A stretch of DNA of 64,000 nucleotides from NCBI RefSeq assembly GCF_023805295.1, contig NZ_JAMSHT010000001.1, positions 1,116,001 to 1,180,000 of the forward strand, written 5' to 3'. The notes beneath the pieces were generated by a model. It saw only the letters and a program-made list of their open reading frames with translations. It was not told the DNA's origin and made no database searches. Shown here piece by piece: positions 57,420-64,000 of the stretch (positions within the stretch are counted from its first letter, which is position 1; the number at the start of each line of letters is the position of its first letter). The translations under genes and the position numbers were made by a program. The DNA is from Sphingomicrobium sediminis (GTDB taxonomy: Bacteria; Pseudomonadota; Alphaproteobacteria; Sphingomonadales; Sphingomonadaceae).

Positions 57420-57719
57420 TCAGCCGCGCAGCTTAGCGAGCACGCCCTGCAGCTGCATGGCGTTGGACATGTCGCCCTCGACTTTGAGCTTACCGGTCAT
57501 GAAAGCCGTCATGCCATCAAGCTGGCCATCGGCCATCGCCTGCCAGTCTTCCCAGGTCACCTTGATCGTGGTGTCGGCATCGCCATCCTCTTCGGTGACC
57601 GCCTTGTTCACGCCGTCCAGCATGATGACGCCCTTGTCGGCATAGTCGATCTTGACCTTCTTGCCTTCCACCCAGGCTTCGTTTTCCTGCATTTTCGCGG
57701 CGAGTTCGGCTTTTTCCAT
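57420..57719 (-). CDS. SCP2 sterol-carrier-domain protein
   Basis: This is a 99-residue stand-alone SCP2 domain (VIMLDGVNKAVTEEDGDADT ... KVTWEDWQAMADGQLDGMTA) with the conserved GKLKVEGDMSNAMQL end. It binds lipids or acyl-CoA. No signal peptide, so cytoplasmic. It stands alone on its strand beside the aldehyde dehydrogenase gene. Confidence 0.9.
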   Translation of the reverse strand: MEKAELAAKMQENEAWVEGKKVKIDYADKGVIMLDGVNKAVTEEDGDADTTIKVTWEDWQAMADGQLDGMTAFMTGKLKVEGDMSNAMQLQGVLAKLRG

Positions 57720-57819
57720 GTGAAGTGGCTCCTGACCAAAATGTAAGTTGATACCCCACCGACCTAGGACGGCTGATCAGGCCTTTCAACCGCCAATCAG
57801 CGCGCCTATGTGTCGCCTC

Positions 57820-59247
57820 ATGACTTACCAGACCGATCTCAAACTATTCATCGATGGCGCATGGCAATCCGGCGAAGGCCGCGACTGCATGGCCGTGACC
57901 AATCCCGCCACCGGCGAAACGCTCGCAGAGCTGCCGCTCGCCAGCAAGGCCGACCTTGATGCCGCGTTGCTTGCGGCCGAGCGCGCCTTTCCCGTCTGGC
58001 GCGGCACCGATGTGGAGAAGCGCGGCGCCATCCTTCGCAAGGCCGGCAGCTATCTCAAGGCAAACGCCAAAGAGATTGGCGCGCTCCTGACGCAGGAACA
58101 GGGCAAGCCGCTCAAGGAAGCGATCGGCGAAGTCTATGGCGCCGCCAGCATGTTCGACTGGTATGCCGAGGAGGCCAAGCGCGACTATGGCCGCACGCTG
58201 GTGCGCCCGGTGGGCCAGCGTTCCATCGTGCAGCGCCAGCCGGTGGGTGTGGTCGCGACATTCACGCCTTGGAATTTCCCCATCTACCTGCTCGCCAAGA
58301 AGGTCGCCGCGGCGCTCGCTGCAGGGTGCAGCGTGATCAGCAAGCCGCCTGAAGAAACGCCGGGCTCGACCAATGCGGTCGCCAAGGCGCTCGCCGAGGC
58401 AGGCCTGCCCCAAGGCGTCTTCCAGCTTGTCCATGGCGATCCAGACATGGTCAGCCGCCACCTCATGGGCTCGCCCATCGTCCGCAAGGTGAGCTTCACC
58501 GGCTCGGTCGGCGTCGGCAAGCACCTGATGGGCCTTGCAGCCGATGGCTTGAAGCGCCTGACGCTCGAACTGGGCGGCCATGCGCCCGTTTTGGTCTTCG
58601 ACGATGTCGATCTCGATGCGACGCTCGACAAGCTCGTCCCGCAGAAATTTCGCAATGCCGGCCAGGTCTGTGTCTCGCCAACGCGCTTCTATGTGCAGGA
58701 AGGCATTTACGACGACTTCATCGCCGGCTTCGCCGAGCGAACTGGCAAGGTGCAGGTCGGCAACGGCATGGATGATGCGACCCAGATGGGTCCCCTCGCC
58801 CACGAACGCCGCCTGCCTGCGGTCGGTGACCTTGTCGCCGACGCCAAGGCCAAGGGCGCGCGCGTGATGGCGGGCGGCGAGCCAATGGGGAATGCCAACT
58901 TCTTCCAGCCGACCCTGCTCGCCGACGTACCGCTCGAAGCCAAGATCATGAATGACGAGCCGTTCGGCCCGGTCGCCGTCGCGCGTCCCTTCAAGGATCT
59001 CGACGAGGCGTTGCATCAGGCCAACCGTCTGCCCTACGGCCTCGCCGCCTTCGCCTTCACCAACGACCTCACCCGCGCCAACATCCTCGGCGACATGATC
59101 GAGGCCGGCATGGTCGGCATCAACAGCTTTGCCATCTCCAGCGCCGACGCGCCGTTCGGCGGGGTCAAGGATTCGGGCTTCGGTTCGGAAGGCGGCAAGG
59201 AGGGCCTGGAGACCTACCAGGTCGTCAAAGCCATCCACATGGGCTGA
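57820..59247 (+). CDS. NAD(P)-dependent aldehyde dehydrogenase, succinate-semialdehyde type
   Basis: This 475-residue enzyme has Asn 152 in TPWNFP, Lys 175 in SKPPEETP, the general base Glu 250 in LELGGHAPV and the nucleophile Cys 284 in GQVCVSPTRF. The overall pattern is closest to succinate-semialdehyde dehydrogenases. Start at the ATG 57820 (MTYQTDLKLF); ATG codons at 57748 and 57808 are upstream in frame but not needed. No GABA transaminase gene is beside it, so the true substrate could be another semialdehyde. Confidence 0.88.
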   Translation: MTYQTDLKLFIDGAWQSGEGRDCMAVTNPATGETLAELPLASKADLDAALLAAERAFPVWRGTDVEKRGAILRKAGSYLKANAKEIGALLTQEQGKPLKEAIGEVYGAASMFDWYAEEAKRDYGRTLVRPVGQRSIVQRQPVGVVATFTPWNFPIYLLAKKVAAALAAGCSVISKPPEETPGSTNAVAKALAEAGLPQGVFQLVHGDPDMVSRHLMGSPIVRKVSFTGSVGVGKHLMGLAADGLKRLTLELGGHAPVLVFDDVDLDATLDKLVPQKFRNAGQVCVSPTRFYVQEGIYDDFIAGFAERTGKVQVGNGMDDATQMGPLAHERRLPAVGDLVADAKAKGARVMAGGEPMGNANFFQPTLLADVPLEAKIMNDEPFGPVAVARPFKDLDEALHQANRLPYGLAAFAFTNDLTRANILGDMIEAGMVGINSFAISSADAPFGGVKDSGFGSEGGKEGLETYQVVKAIHMG

Positions 59248-59253
59248 GGCCGG

Positions 59254-60084
59254 TCAGGCGTCGGCTGCCTCACGGACTGTCGACGCTTCGGCAGCCCGCT
59301 TCGCTTTGCGGTTGCGCGCAATGTAGTGGAAGGGCGCAAGCCACCATTCCTTGAAGCTCGGCTCAGGGAAATCATCGAGACCGATATCCGGTCGCTCGTC
59401 CTTCTCGGGCCAGTAAGCGGTACCGAAAATCACGTCCCAAAGCGGCGTGATCGTCCCAAAATTCTTGTCGAAATGCTTGGGGTCGCGCGAATGGTGGATG
59501 CGGTGGAAGGCCGGCTCCACGATGATATATTTGAGCGGTCCGGCGCCAAATTTGAGATCCGAGTGGACCCAGTAGGTCTGCAGCATCATCAGGACCATGA
59601 CCGGCATGATGATCTCGTAGCCGCGATCGACCAGCGCCCCGACAAAACCGACGAGCGCACCGACGATAAGCGGGTCGACCCAATGATTGTGGCTGTTGAT
59701 CGCCGAGAGTTGCTCAAGGCTGTGATGCGGCGCGTGGAACGGCCAGGTGAAGCGGTGCATGAAGCGATGCACCCAGTAGATCAGGAAATCGAGCCACAGA
59801 TAGGCGAGCACGCTGGTGAGGATCGTGCCGAGGACCGGCCCCATCTCCTTGAACGGTGCCACAACCGGCGACAGGCCAAGCTCGCGATAGACGACGAAGA
59901 ATGCCCAGCCCGCAAAAATGCGCATCCCTAGCTGGATGATGTTCTGAGGCACGCCGCGCATCCGCGTCTTCATGTCGACACTGTTGCGCTCGAAACGCAT
60001 CTCGACAAGCGTGATGACGAGCAGAAAGGGCGCGATGAATGCGACCTGCGCATAGAGCGCGACAAGGAAGCTTTTCGGATCCAT
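59254..60084 (-). CDS. Sterol desaturase / fatty-acid hydroxylase superfamily protein
   Basis: This 276-residue membrane di-iron enzyme has the three His clusters: HRFMH, HAPHHS, and HRIHHS with a later His. About four to five membrane helices precede and surround them. The family hydroxylates or desaturates lipids such as carotenoids, sterols or fatty acids. It lies tail to tail with the aldehyde dehydrogenase gene and divergent from the ThDP enzyme. Confidence 0.9.
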   Translation of the reverse strand: MDPKSFLVALYAQVAFIAPFLLVITLVEMRFERNSVDMKTRMRGVPQNIIQLGMRIFAGWAFFVVYRELGLSPVVAPFKEMGPVLGTILTSVLAYLWLDFLIYWVHRFMHRFTWPFHAPHHSLEQLSAINSHNHWVDPLIVGALVGFVGALVDRGYEIIMPVMVLMMLQTYWVHSDLKFGAGPLKYIIVEPAFHRIHHSRDPKHFDKNFGTITPLWDVIFGTAYWPEKDERPDIGLDDFPEPSFKEWWLAPFHYIARNRKAKRAAEASTVREAADA

Positions 60085-60174
60085 GCCGAAGGCCTAACCG
60101 CTCGGTCCCTCAAAATTGGTTAACGAAACGCACATGGGGGTGACGCTTTGTCGCGCGGGGGCTAAGCGATGCGC

Positions 60175-61833
60175 ATGACCAAACGAACCGGCGGACGCAT
60201 CCTCGTTGACCAACTGATCGCGCAGGGCGTCGATCGCATCTTCTCGGTACCGGGCGAGAGCTATCTGGCCGTCCTCGACGCGCTGCATGACAGCCCCGAA
60301 ATCGACAATGTGATCTGCCGCCAGGAAGGCGGGGTCGCCTATATGGCCGATGCCGACGGCAAGATGACCGGACGGCCGGGCATCGCCTTCGTCACGCGCG
60401 GTCCGGGTGCGACCAACGCATCGGGCGGCGTCCATGTGGCGATGCAGGATTCGACGCCGATGATCCTCTTCATCGGCGATGTGGCGCGCGGCGACCATGA
60501 CCGCGAGGGTTTCCAGGAAATCGACTTTCCCGATTTCTTCCGCCCGATCTGCAAATGGGCGGCCAAGATCGACGATGCCGCGCGCATCCCCGAATATGTC
60601 GCCCGCGCCTTCCGCGTCGCCAGCAGCGGGCGCCCCGGACCGGTCGTCCTCGCGCTGCCCGAAGACATGTTGCGGGACGAGGTCGAGGCGACCGACCGAC
60701 CCGCCATTACGCCTGCACCGATCAGCCCCGATCCAGGAGGTGTCGGCGCGTTGATGGAGTTGCTCAAGGATGCCGCCAGCCCGATTGCCATCGTCGGCGG
60801 GGCGGACTGGTGCCCTTGCGCGGGCCATCACTTTGCCAGCTGGGCAGAGCGGATCGGCCTTCCCGTCGCGGCAGCCTTCAGGCGACAGGATGCGGTCAAC
60901 AATGCCTCACCCGTCTATGCCGGGCAACTCGGCTACGGCCCCAATCCCAAATTGCAGCAACGCATTCGCGATGCCGACCTCATCATCGCGGTCGGCGCGC
61001 GCATGGGAGAATCGACGACGGACGGCTACACGCTCGTCACCCCCGACCATCCCGACCAGATCCTCGTTCACGTCCACCCCGACCCCAACGAAATCAGCCG
61101 CGTCTACCGCACCGACCTGCCGATCGTGAGCGACATGGCCGAGTTCGCGCAGGTGGTCGATGCGTGGGAGGATGACGACCTCGTCCCCTTCTCCACCGGC
61201 GCGGAGGCGCACAGGGAATGGCGCGAATGGAGCGATCCCAAGCCCCGCGACGGTGTCGCGCTTGATCTCGGCCCCTGCGTCGCAGCGATGCGCGAGAAGC
61301 TCCCTGCCGACACGATCATCTGTAATGGTGCCGGCAATTTTTCGGGCTGGTGGCATCGCTATTGGCATTATGGCGAGCAGCCGACCCAGCTTGCCCCGAC
61401 CAGCGGCACGATGGGCTATGGCGCGCCAGCCAGCGTGGCTGCGGCCATCCGCTTTCCCGACCGCAAGGTGGTCTGCGTCGCAGGCGATGGCGACTTCCTG
61501 ATGAACGGGCAGGAACTGGCGACGGCGGCGAGCCGCGGCGCCGATTTATTGATCATCCTCGTCGACAATGGCACGTACGGAACCATCCGCATGCACCAGG
61601 AACGAGACTATCCCGATCGTGTAAGCGGCACCGACCTTGGTGCCGGCAATCCCGATTTCGTGAAGTTCGCCGAGGCCTTCGGTGGCTGGGGTGAGCGCAT
61701 CACCACCACCGAGGAATTCGGCCCCGCATTGGATCGCGCGCTCGAGAAAAAGGGCATCCGCCTCCTCCACTGCCTCACCGATGTAGAAATCATCACCAAC
61801 TCGACGACGATCAGCGCGCTAAAATCCCGCTAA
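60175..61833 (+). CDS. Thiamine-diphosphate-dependent enzyme (acetolactate-synthase-like)
   Basis: This 552-residue ThDP enzyme has an N-terminal PYR domain with the catalytic Glu in CRQEGGVAYMA, a middle domain, and a C-terminal PP domain with the ThDP-Mg motif GDGDFLMNGQEL ... NGTYGTIR. It resembles the biosynthetic-like/IlvG group but lacks a regulatory subunit gene nearby, so it may be a benzoylformate-, oxalyl- or pyruvate-type lyase. The ATG at 60175 is used; an upstream ATG at 60169 adds two residues. Tail overlaps the next small gene by 4 bases. Confidence 0.88.
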   Translation: MTKRTGGRILVDQLIAQGVDRIFSVPGESYLAVLDALHDSPEIDNVICRQEGGVAYMADADGKMTGRPGIAFVTRGPGATNASGGVHVAMQDSTPMILFIGDVARGDHDREGFQEIDFPDFFRPICKWAAKIDDAARIPEYVARAFRVASSGRPGPVVLALPEDMLRDEVEATDRPAITPAPISPDPGGVGALMELLKDAASPIAIVGGADWCPCAGHHFASWAERIGLPVAAAFRRQDAVNNASPVYAGQLGYGPNPKLQQRIRDADLIIAVGARMGESTTDGYTLVTPDHPDQILVHVHPDPNEISRVYRTDLPIVSDMAEFAQVVDAWEDDDLVPFSTGAEAHREWREWSDPKPRDGVALDLGPCVAAMREKLPADTIICNGAGNFSGWWHRYWHYGEQPTQLAPTSGTMGYGAPASVAAAIRFPDRKVVCVAGDGDFLMNGQELATAASRGADLLIILVDNGTYGTIRMHQERDYPDRVSGTDLGAGNPDFVKFAEAFGGWGERITTTEEFGPALDRALEKKGIRLLHCLTDVEIITNSTTISALKSR

Positions 61834-62093
61834 AGCTTTGGCAATTCCTCGAGGATGTCGCGCGGGTCGATCTCGCGCGCATTGGCGGGATTGAAGACCT
61901 CGCTCCACTTTCGCCCGCCGCGCGCGTCCGGATCGCCGAACAAGGGCGCGAAGGCGTCGGTCGCGTCGACGAAATTGCCGCACGGATGATCCACGGCCAG
62001 CAGCGCCTCGTCCATCCCGGCAGGATCGGATGGCGCAGTCGTCGGCATCGCGCGGCCAGGGGTCGCGGGCCTGAAGGGCGTCTTGGGTGGCAT
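61830..62093 (-). CDS. Hypothetical protein, 87 aa
   Basis: This 87-residue soluble protein has a Pro-rich N-terminus (MPPKTPFRPATPGR) and an acidic second half ending LEELPKL. AAGGA stands 7 bases before the ATG. No family recognised. It overlaps the ThDP enzyme gene by 4 bases, tail to tail. Confidence 0.55.
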   Translation of the reverse strand: MPPKTPFRPATPGRAMPTTAPSDPAGMDEALLAVDHPCGNFVDATDAFAPLFGDPDARGGRKWSEVFNPANAREIDPRDILEELPKL

Positions 62094-62206
62094 CCCGATC
62101 CTTTCAAGGCGTGCAAACCGAGCACATGGAGCGATAAAACATCGTTAACGCGATCGTTGCCCTCAAACCGGTCCGGATCGGAGGAAGTGGCGGATTTCGG
62201 GCAAGT

Positions 62207-62242
62207 AAAAGGGGTCGCGCCGGGGAAGGTGGCACGACCCCT
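62207..62242 (-). terminator. Terminator of the 47-aa ORF
   Basis: GGGGTCG and CGACCCC pair around a 17-base loop; followed on the minus strand by TTTTAC. It lies about 40 bases beyond the stop at 62280. Confidence 0.6.
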
Positions 62243-62279
62243 CTTCATCGCTGGCGGCTCCAACGAACCGCCTGGGCGC

Positions 62280-62423
62280 TTACTCTTCTTCCTCGCTGTC
62301 GTAGCTCGGAATTTCCGAACTCACTTCTTCGCTCGGCTGCTGGTAGCCATCGGGCTCGCGGTTCTGGCCGATCGGTTCGCCATAGCTCGGCTGCGGGCTG
62401 TCGGGATTGCGTTGATCGCTCAT
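62280..62423 (-). CDS. Small acidic protein, 47 aa
   Basis: A 47-residue frame starts MSDQRNPDSPQPSYGEPIGQ and ends in a Glu-rich tail (YDSEEEE). The ATG has AGGAG 7 bases before it and a terminator follows, so it is very likely real despite its size. It is disordered by composition. A candidate general-stress (EcfG-type) promoter lies 35-60 bases upstream, and the CsbD stress gene is its neighbour. Confidence 0.6.
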   Translation of the reverse strand: MSDQRNPDSPQPSYGEPIGQNREPDGYQQPSEEVSSEIPSYDSEEEE

Positions 62424-62457
62424 GTCATACTCCTATACTTGGGGGTGGGACTGAATG

Positions 62458-62483
62458 AACGAACTGACCGCCAGCCCGGTTCG
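62458..62483 (-). promoter_or_regulatory. Candidate EcfG (general stress) promoter
   Basis: On the minus strand CGAAC is followed by 17 bases and CGTT. The alphaproteobacterial EcfG consensus is GGAAC-N16/17-CGTT, so one base differs. It faces the 47-aa ORF. Confidence 0.4.
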
Positions 62484-62544
62484 ACCCCCGGCCCCGGACG
62501 ACTCCCGCTTCGTCGCAATGCACATGAAACGATGCCCCTGACGC

Positions 62545-62575
62545 AAAAAAGGCCGACCCACAAGGGCCGGCCTCT
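62545..62575 (-). terminator. Terminator of csbD
   Basis: GGCCG-A-CCC and GGG-C-CGGCC form a 9-bp stem with one mismatch and a short loop; a run of six A on the left is T6 on the minus strand. Confidence 0.75.
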
Positions 62576-62617
62576 TGCACCGGAAAATACGCATCCGGCT
62601 ATCTGATCAGGGTTCGA

Positions 62618-62800
62618 TTAGACGTCGTTGCCGAGCGCCCCTTCGACTTCACCCTTGAACTGCTGGGCTTCGCCCTTCTTTTCCTGCGCGTCACCCTTAA
62701 CGATCAGCGACTCGTTATCGGTGGCGCGGCCAATCGATTCCTTGGTTTCACCAATAGCTTCGTTGGCATTGCCTTTAAGTTTTTCGGTCAGTTCACCCAT
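62618..62800 (-). CDS. CsbD-family stress protein
   Basis: This is a 60-residue CsbD-like protein (MGELTEKLKGNANEAIGETK ... GDAQEKKGEAQQFKGEVEGA). CsbD genes are often induced by general stress. AGGAG stands 9 bases before the ATG. A terminator follows. I found no clear EcfG promoter in front of it, in contrast to the neighbouring 47-aa ORF. Confidence 0.9.
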   Translation of the reverse strand: MGELTEKLKGNANEAIGETKESIGRATDNESLIVKGDAQEKKGEAQQFKGEVEGALGNDV

Positions 62801-62891
62801 GTTGGATACTCCTACTTTGATTAGAATTACCCAACCAACGCAGGGGCTTCGATGCCGTGCCTCAACTCGTCGGCAGTGACGACCGCTTGGG

Positions 62892-63674
62892 CTAGATCAG
62901 GCCCGCAAGCGGGCTCGACGGGTCGGCATAGCGGCGTTTGGCCATGCGTCCGGCAAGATAGCTGTCGCGACCGGCCTGGACTGCAAGGCGCATCGCGCGG
63001 GCCATGCGGATGGGGTCCTTGGCCTCGGCAATGGCGGTATTCATCAGCACGCCGTCGCAGCCCAATTCCATGGCCACTGCCGCATCGCTCGCCGTGCCGA
63101 CGCCGGCATCGACCAGCACGGGCACATTGGCGCCCTCGACGATCAGGCGGATGGTGACGCGGTTCTGGATGCCGAGCCCCGACCCGATCGGTGCGCCCAG
63201 CGGCATGATCGCCACCGCGCCCGCATCCTCGAGCTGCTTGGCGGCGATGGGATCGTCGACGCAATAGACCATCGGGTGAAAGCCTTCATTGGCCAGCACC
63301 TCACAAGCCTTCAGCGTCTCGCGCATGTCGGGATAGAGCGTCTTGGCTTCTCCCAGCACTTCCAGCTTCACCAGGTCCCAGCCGCCCGCCTCACGCGCCA
63401 GGCGCAGCGTGCGAATGGCATCGTCGGCAGTGAAGCAGCCTGCCGTGTTGGGCAGGTAGGTGATCTTCTTGGGATCGATATGATCCTGCAGCACCGGCTG
63501 GTCCGGATCGGAGACATTCACCCGACGCACCGCGACGGTGACGATTTCCGCGCCCGATGCCTCCACGGCAGCAGCATTCTGCGCGAAGTCCTTATATTTG
63601 CCGGTACCCACGATGAGGCGCGAGGTGAAGGTCCGTCCGGCGACGGTCCACGTATCGTTGTTGCTATCGGTCAT
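62892..63674 (-). CDS. thiG: Thiazole synthase
   Basis: This 260-residue TIM-barrel enzyme joins deoxyxylulose phosphate, dehydroglycine and ThiS-borne sulfur to the thiazole of thiamine. It has the stretch [12 protein letters not shown], the catalytic Lys in [17 protein letters not shown] and the phosphate-binding [20 protein letters not shown]. The ATG at 63674 (MTDSNND) is chosen over a longer frame. thiS lies directly upstream in the same operon. Confidence 0.96.
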   Translation of the reverse strand: MTDSNNDTWTVAGRTFTSRLIVGTGKYKDFAQNAAAVEASGAEIVTVAVRRVNVSDPDQPVLQDHIDPKKITYLPNTAGCFTADDAIRTLRLAREAGGWDLVKLEVLGEAKTLYPDMRETLKACEVLANEGFHPMVYCVDDPIAAKQLEDAGAVAIMPLGAPIGSGLGIQNRVTIRLIVEGANVPVLVDAGVGTASDAAVAMELGCDGVLMNTAIAEAKDPIRMARAMRLAVQAGRDSYLAGRMAKRRYADPSSPLAGLI

Positions 63675-63700
63675 GCGCGTTTCCTTAACGGCCCCTCGCC

Positions 63701-63901
63701 TCAACCGCCACCGACGAAATGCACGATCTCGAATGTGTCGCCATCCTCGACCGCGACATCGCGGAGCGTGGCGCGGGGCACGATTTCGCGATTGCGTTCG
63801 ACCGCGACCTTCTTGGGATCGAGCCCGATCTGCTCGATCAGGGCGGCGATGGTAACGCCTTCCTTGACCTCGCGCGGCTCCCCGTTGACATGGATGTTCA
63901 C
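63701..63901 (-). CDS. thiS: Sulfur carrier protein ThiS, GTG start
   Basis: This is a 66-residue ubiquitin-like sulfur carrier. The GTG at 63901 has AGGAAA 6 bases upstream and gives (M)[11 protein letters not shown], the usual N-terminus; a longer frame upstream is not needed. It ends in HFVGGG, the C-terminal Gly-Gly that becomes the thiocarboxylate. It is followed by thiG after 26 bases. Confidence 0.92.
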   Translation of the reverse strand: MNIHVNGEPREVKEGVTIAALIEQIGLDPKKVAVERNREIVPRATLRDVAVEDGDTFEIVHFVGGG

Positions 63902-63947
63902 TATATTTCCTTCCGTTACGGCCTTTCGGTCCATATAGGGGGCCGTC

Positions 63948-64000
63948 ATGACATCACCAGCACAGATCCTCGTCCTCAACGGGCCGAACCTCAATCTGCT
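63948..64000 (+). CDS. aroQ: Type II 3-dehydroquinate dehydratase, N-terminus (truncated by window edge)
   Basis: Only 17 codons are visible, but they read [17 protein letters not shown], the hallmark N-terminus of AroQ (shikimate pathway). AGGGGG lies 6 bases before the ATG. In many alphaproteobacteria aroQ is followed by accB and accC; that part is outside the window. Divergent from thiS. Confidence 0.88.
   Translation, partial: MTSPAQILVLNGPNLNL

Noticed and set aside
1-64000. CRISPR arrays, insertion sequences, prophage
   Set aside because: No regularly spaced repeats, no transposase or integrase, no phage structural genes were seen.

Overview
The window looks like chromosomal DNA of a Sphingomonadales-type alphaproteobacterium. 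It has high GC content, AGGAG-type ribosome-binding sites and many alphaproteobacterial signature genes: the F1-ATPase zeta inhibitor (DUF1476), a FYDLN-acid protein, a DUF2794 gene downstream of cysE, lapA-pyrF-accD-folC, and cmk-rpsA-ihfB. There are no rRNA genes, no CRISPR array, no insertion sequences and no clear prophage. It reads as ordinary chromosome with several accessory or regulatory islands.

Layout. 0-5.4 kb: the end of an unknown gene, a HAD 5'-nucleotidase, small hypotheticals, a LytS/LytTR-type two-component pair and a TonB-like secreted protein. 5.4-6.4 kb: a 1-kb stretch without a convincing gene, holding a terminator-like hairpin, a perfect DnaA box and seven GANTC (CcrM) sites in 72 bp, just upstream of uvrD (6.4-8.7 kb). 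8.7-15 kb: a LuxR-HTH/DUF4019 membrane regulator cluster and two penicillin-binding-protein-like serine hydrolases. 15-21.6 kb: lapA-pyrF-accD-folC (trpFBA absent from between pyrF and accD), ampG, a response regulator that seems to start at CTG, rluB and rsmD. 21.6-30 kb: a lysine-rich protein, an SRAP protease, a DUF2157 membrane protein, cysE, oxyR, pgsA, an MFS transporter, a GGDEF/EAL protein and tRNA-Leu. 30-33.7 kb: ihfB, rpsA, cmk, a FYDLN protein and tRNA-Ala. 33.8-39.9 kb: a Met/His-rich outer-membrane and periplasmic pair (probably copper related), an orphan Flp pilin, PBP1A, and a peptide-binding lipoprotein with DUF4112. 39.9-47.4 kb: nadA, an MBL hydrolase, two tandem BlaI/M56 (BlaR-like) modules with TACA-N2-TGTA operators, and a glycosyltransferase. 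47.5-51 kb: a candidate sigma-54-driven small RNA, grxD-bolA-DUF1476, an L,D-transpeptidase and an outer-membrane beta-barrel. 51-54 kb: a ketoacid CoA-transferase operon with an NTF2-like gene between its subunits. 54-57.4 kb: an ABC exporter and an XRE/membrane-protein pair with a nested palindromic operator. 57.4-64 kb: SCP2, an aldehyde dehydrogenase, a sterol-desaturase-like protein, a ThDP enzyme, small stress-type proteins (CsbD), thiS-thiG and the start of aroQ.

Shared themes. Cell-wall sensing and remodelling recurs (AmpG, PBP1A, L,D-transpeptidase, two serine hydrolases, two BlaI/M56 modules, an MBL hydrolase), although no beta-lactamase lies directly behind the BlaI operators. Gene order suggests that the segment of about 15.0-30.05 kb is inverted relative to the common alphaproteobacterial order cmk-rpsA-ihfB-lapA-pyrF(-trpFBA)-accD-folC, with tRNA-Leu at one junction.

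Limits: all calls come from reading motifs, start sites and context. No database search or folding calculation was run.
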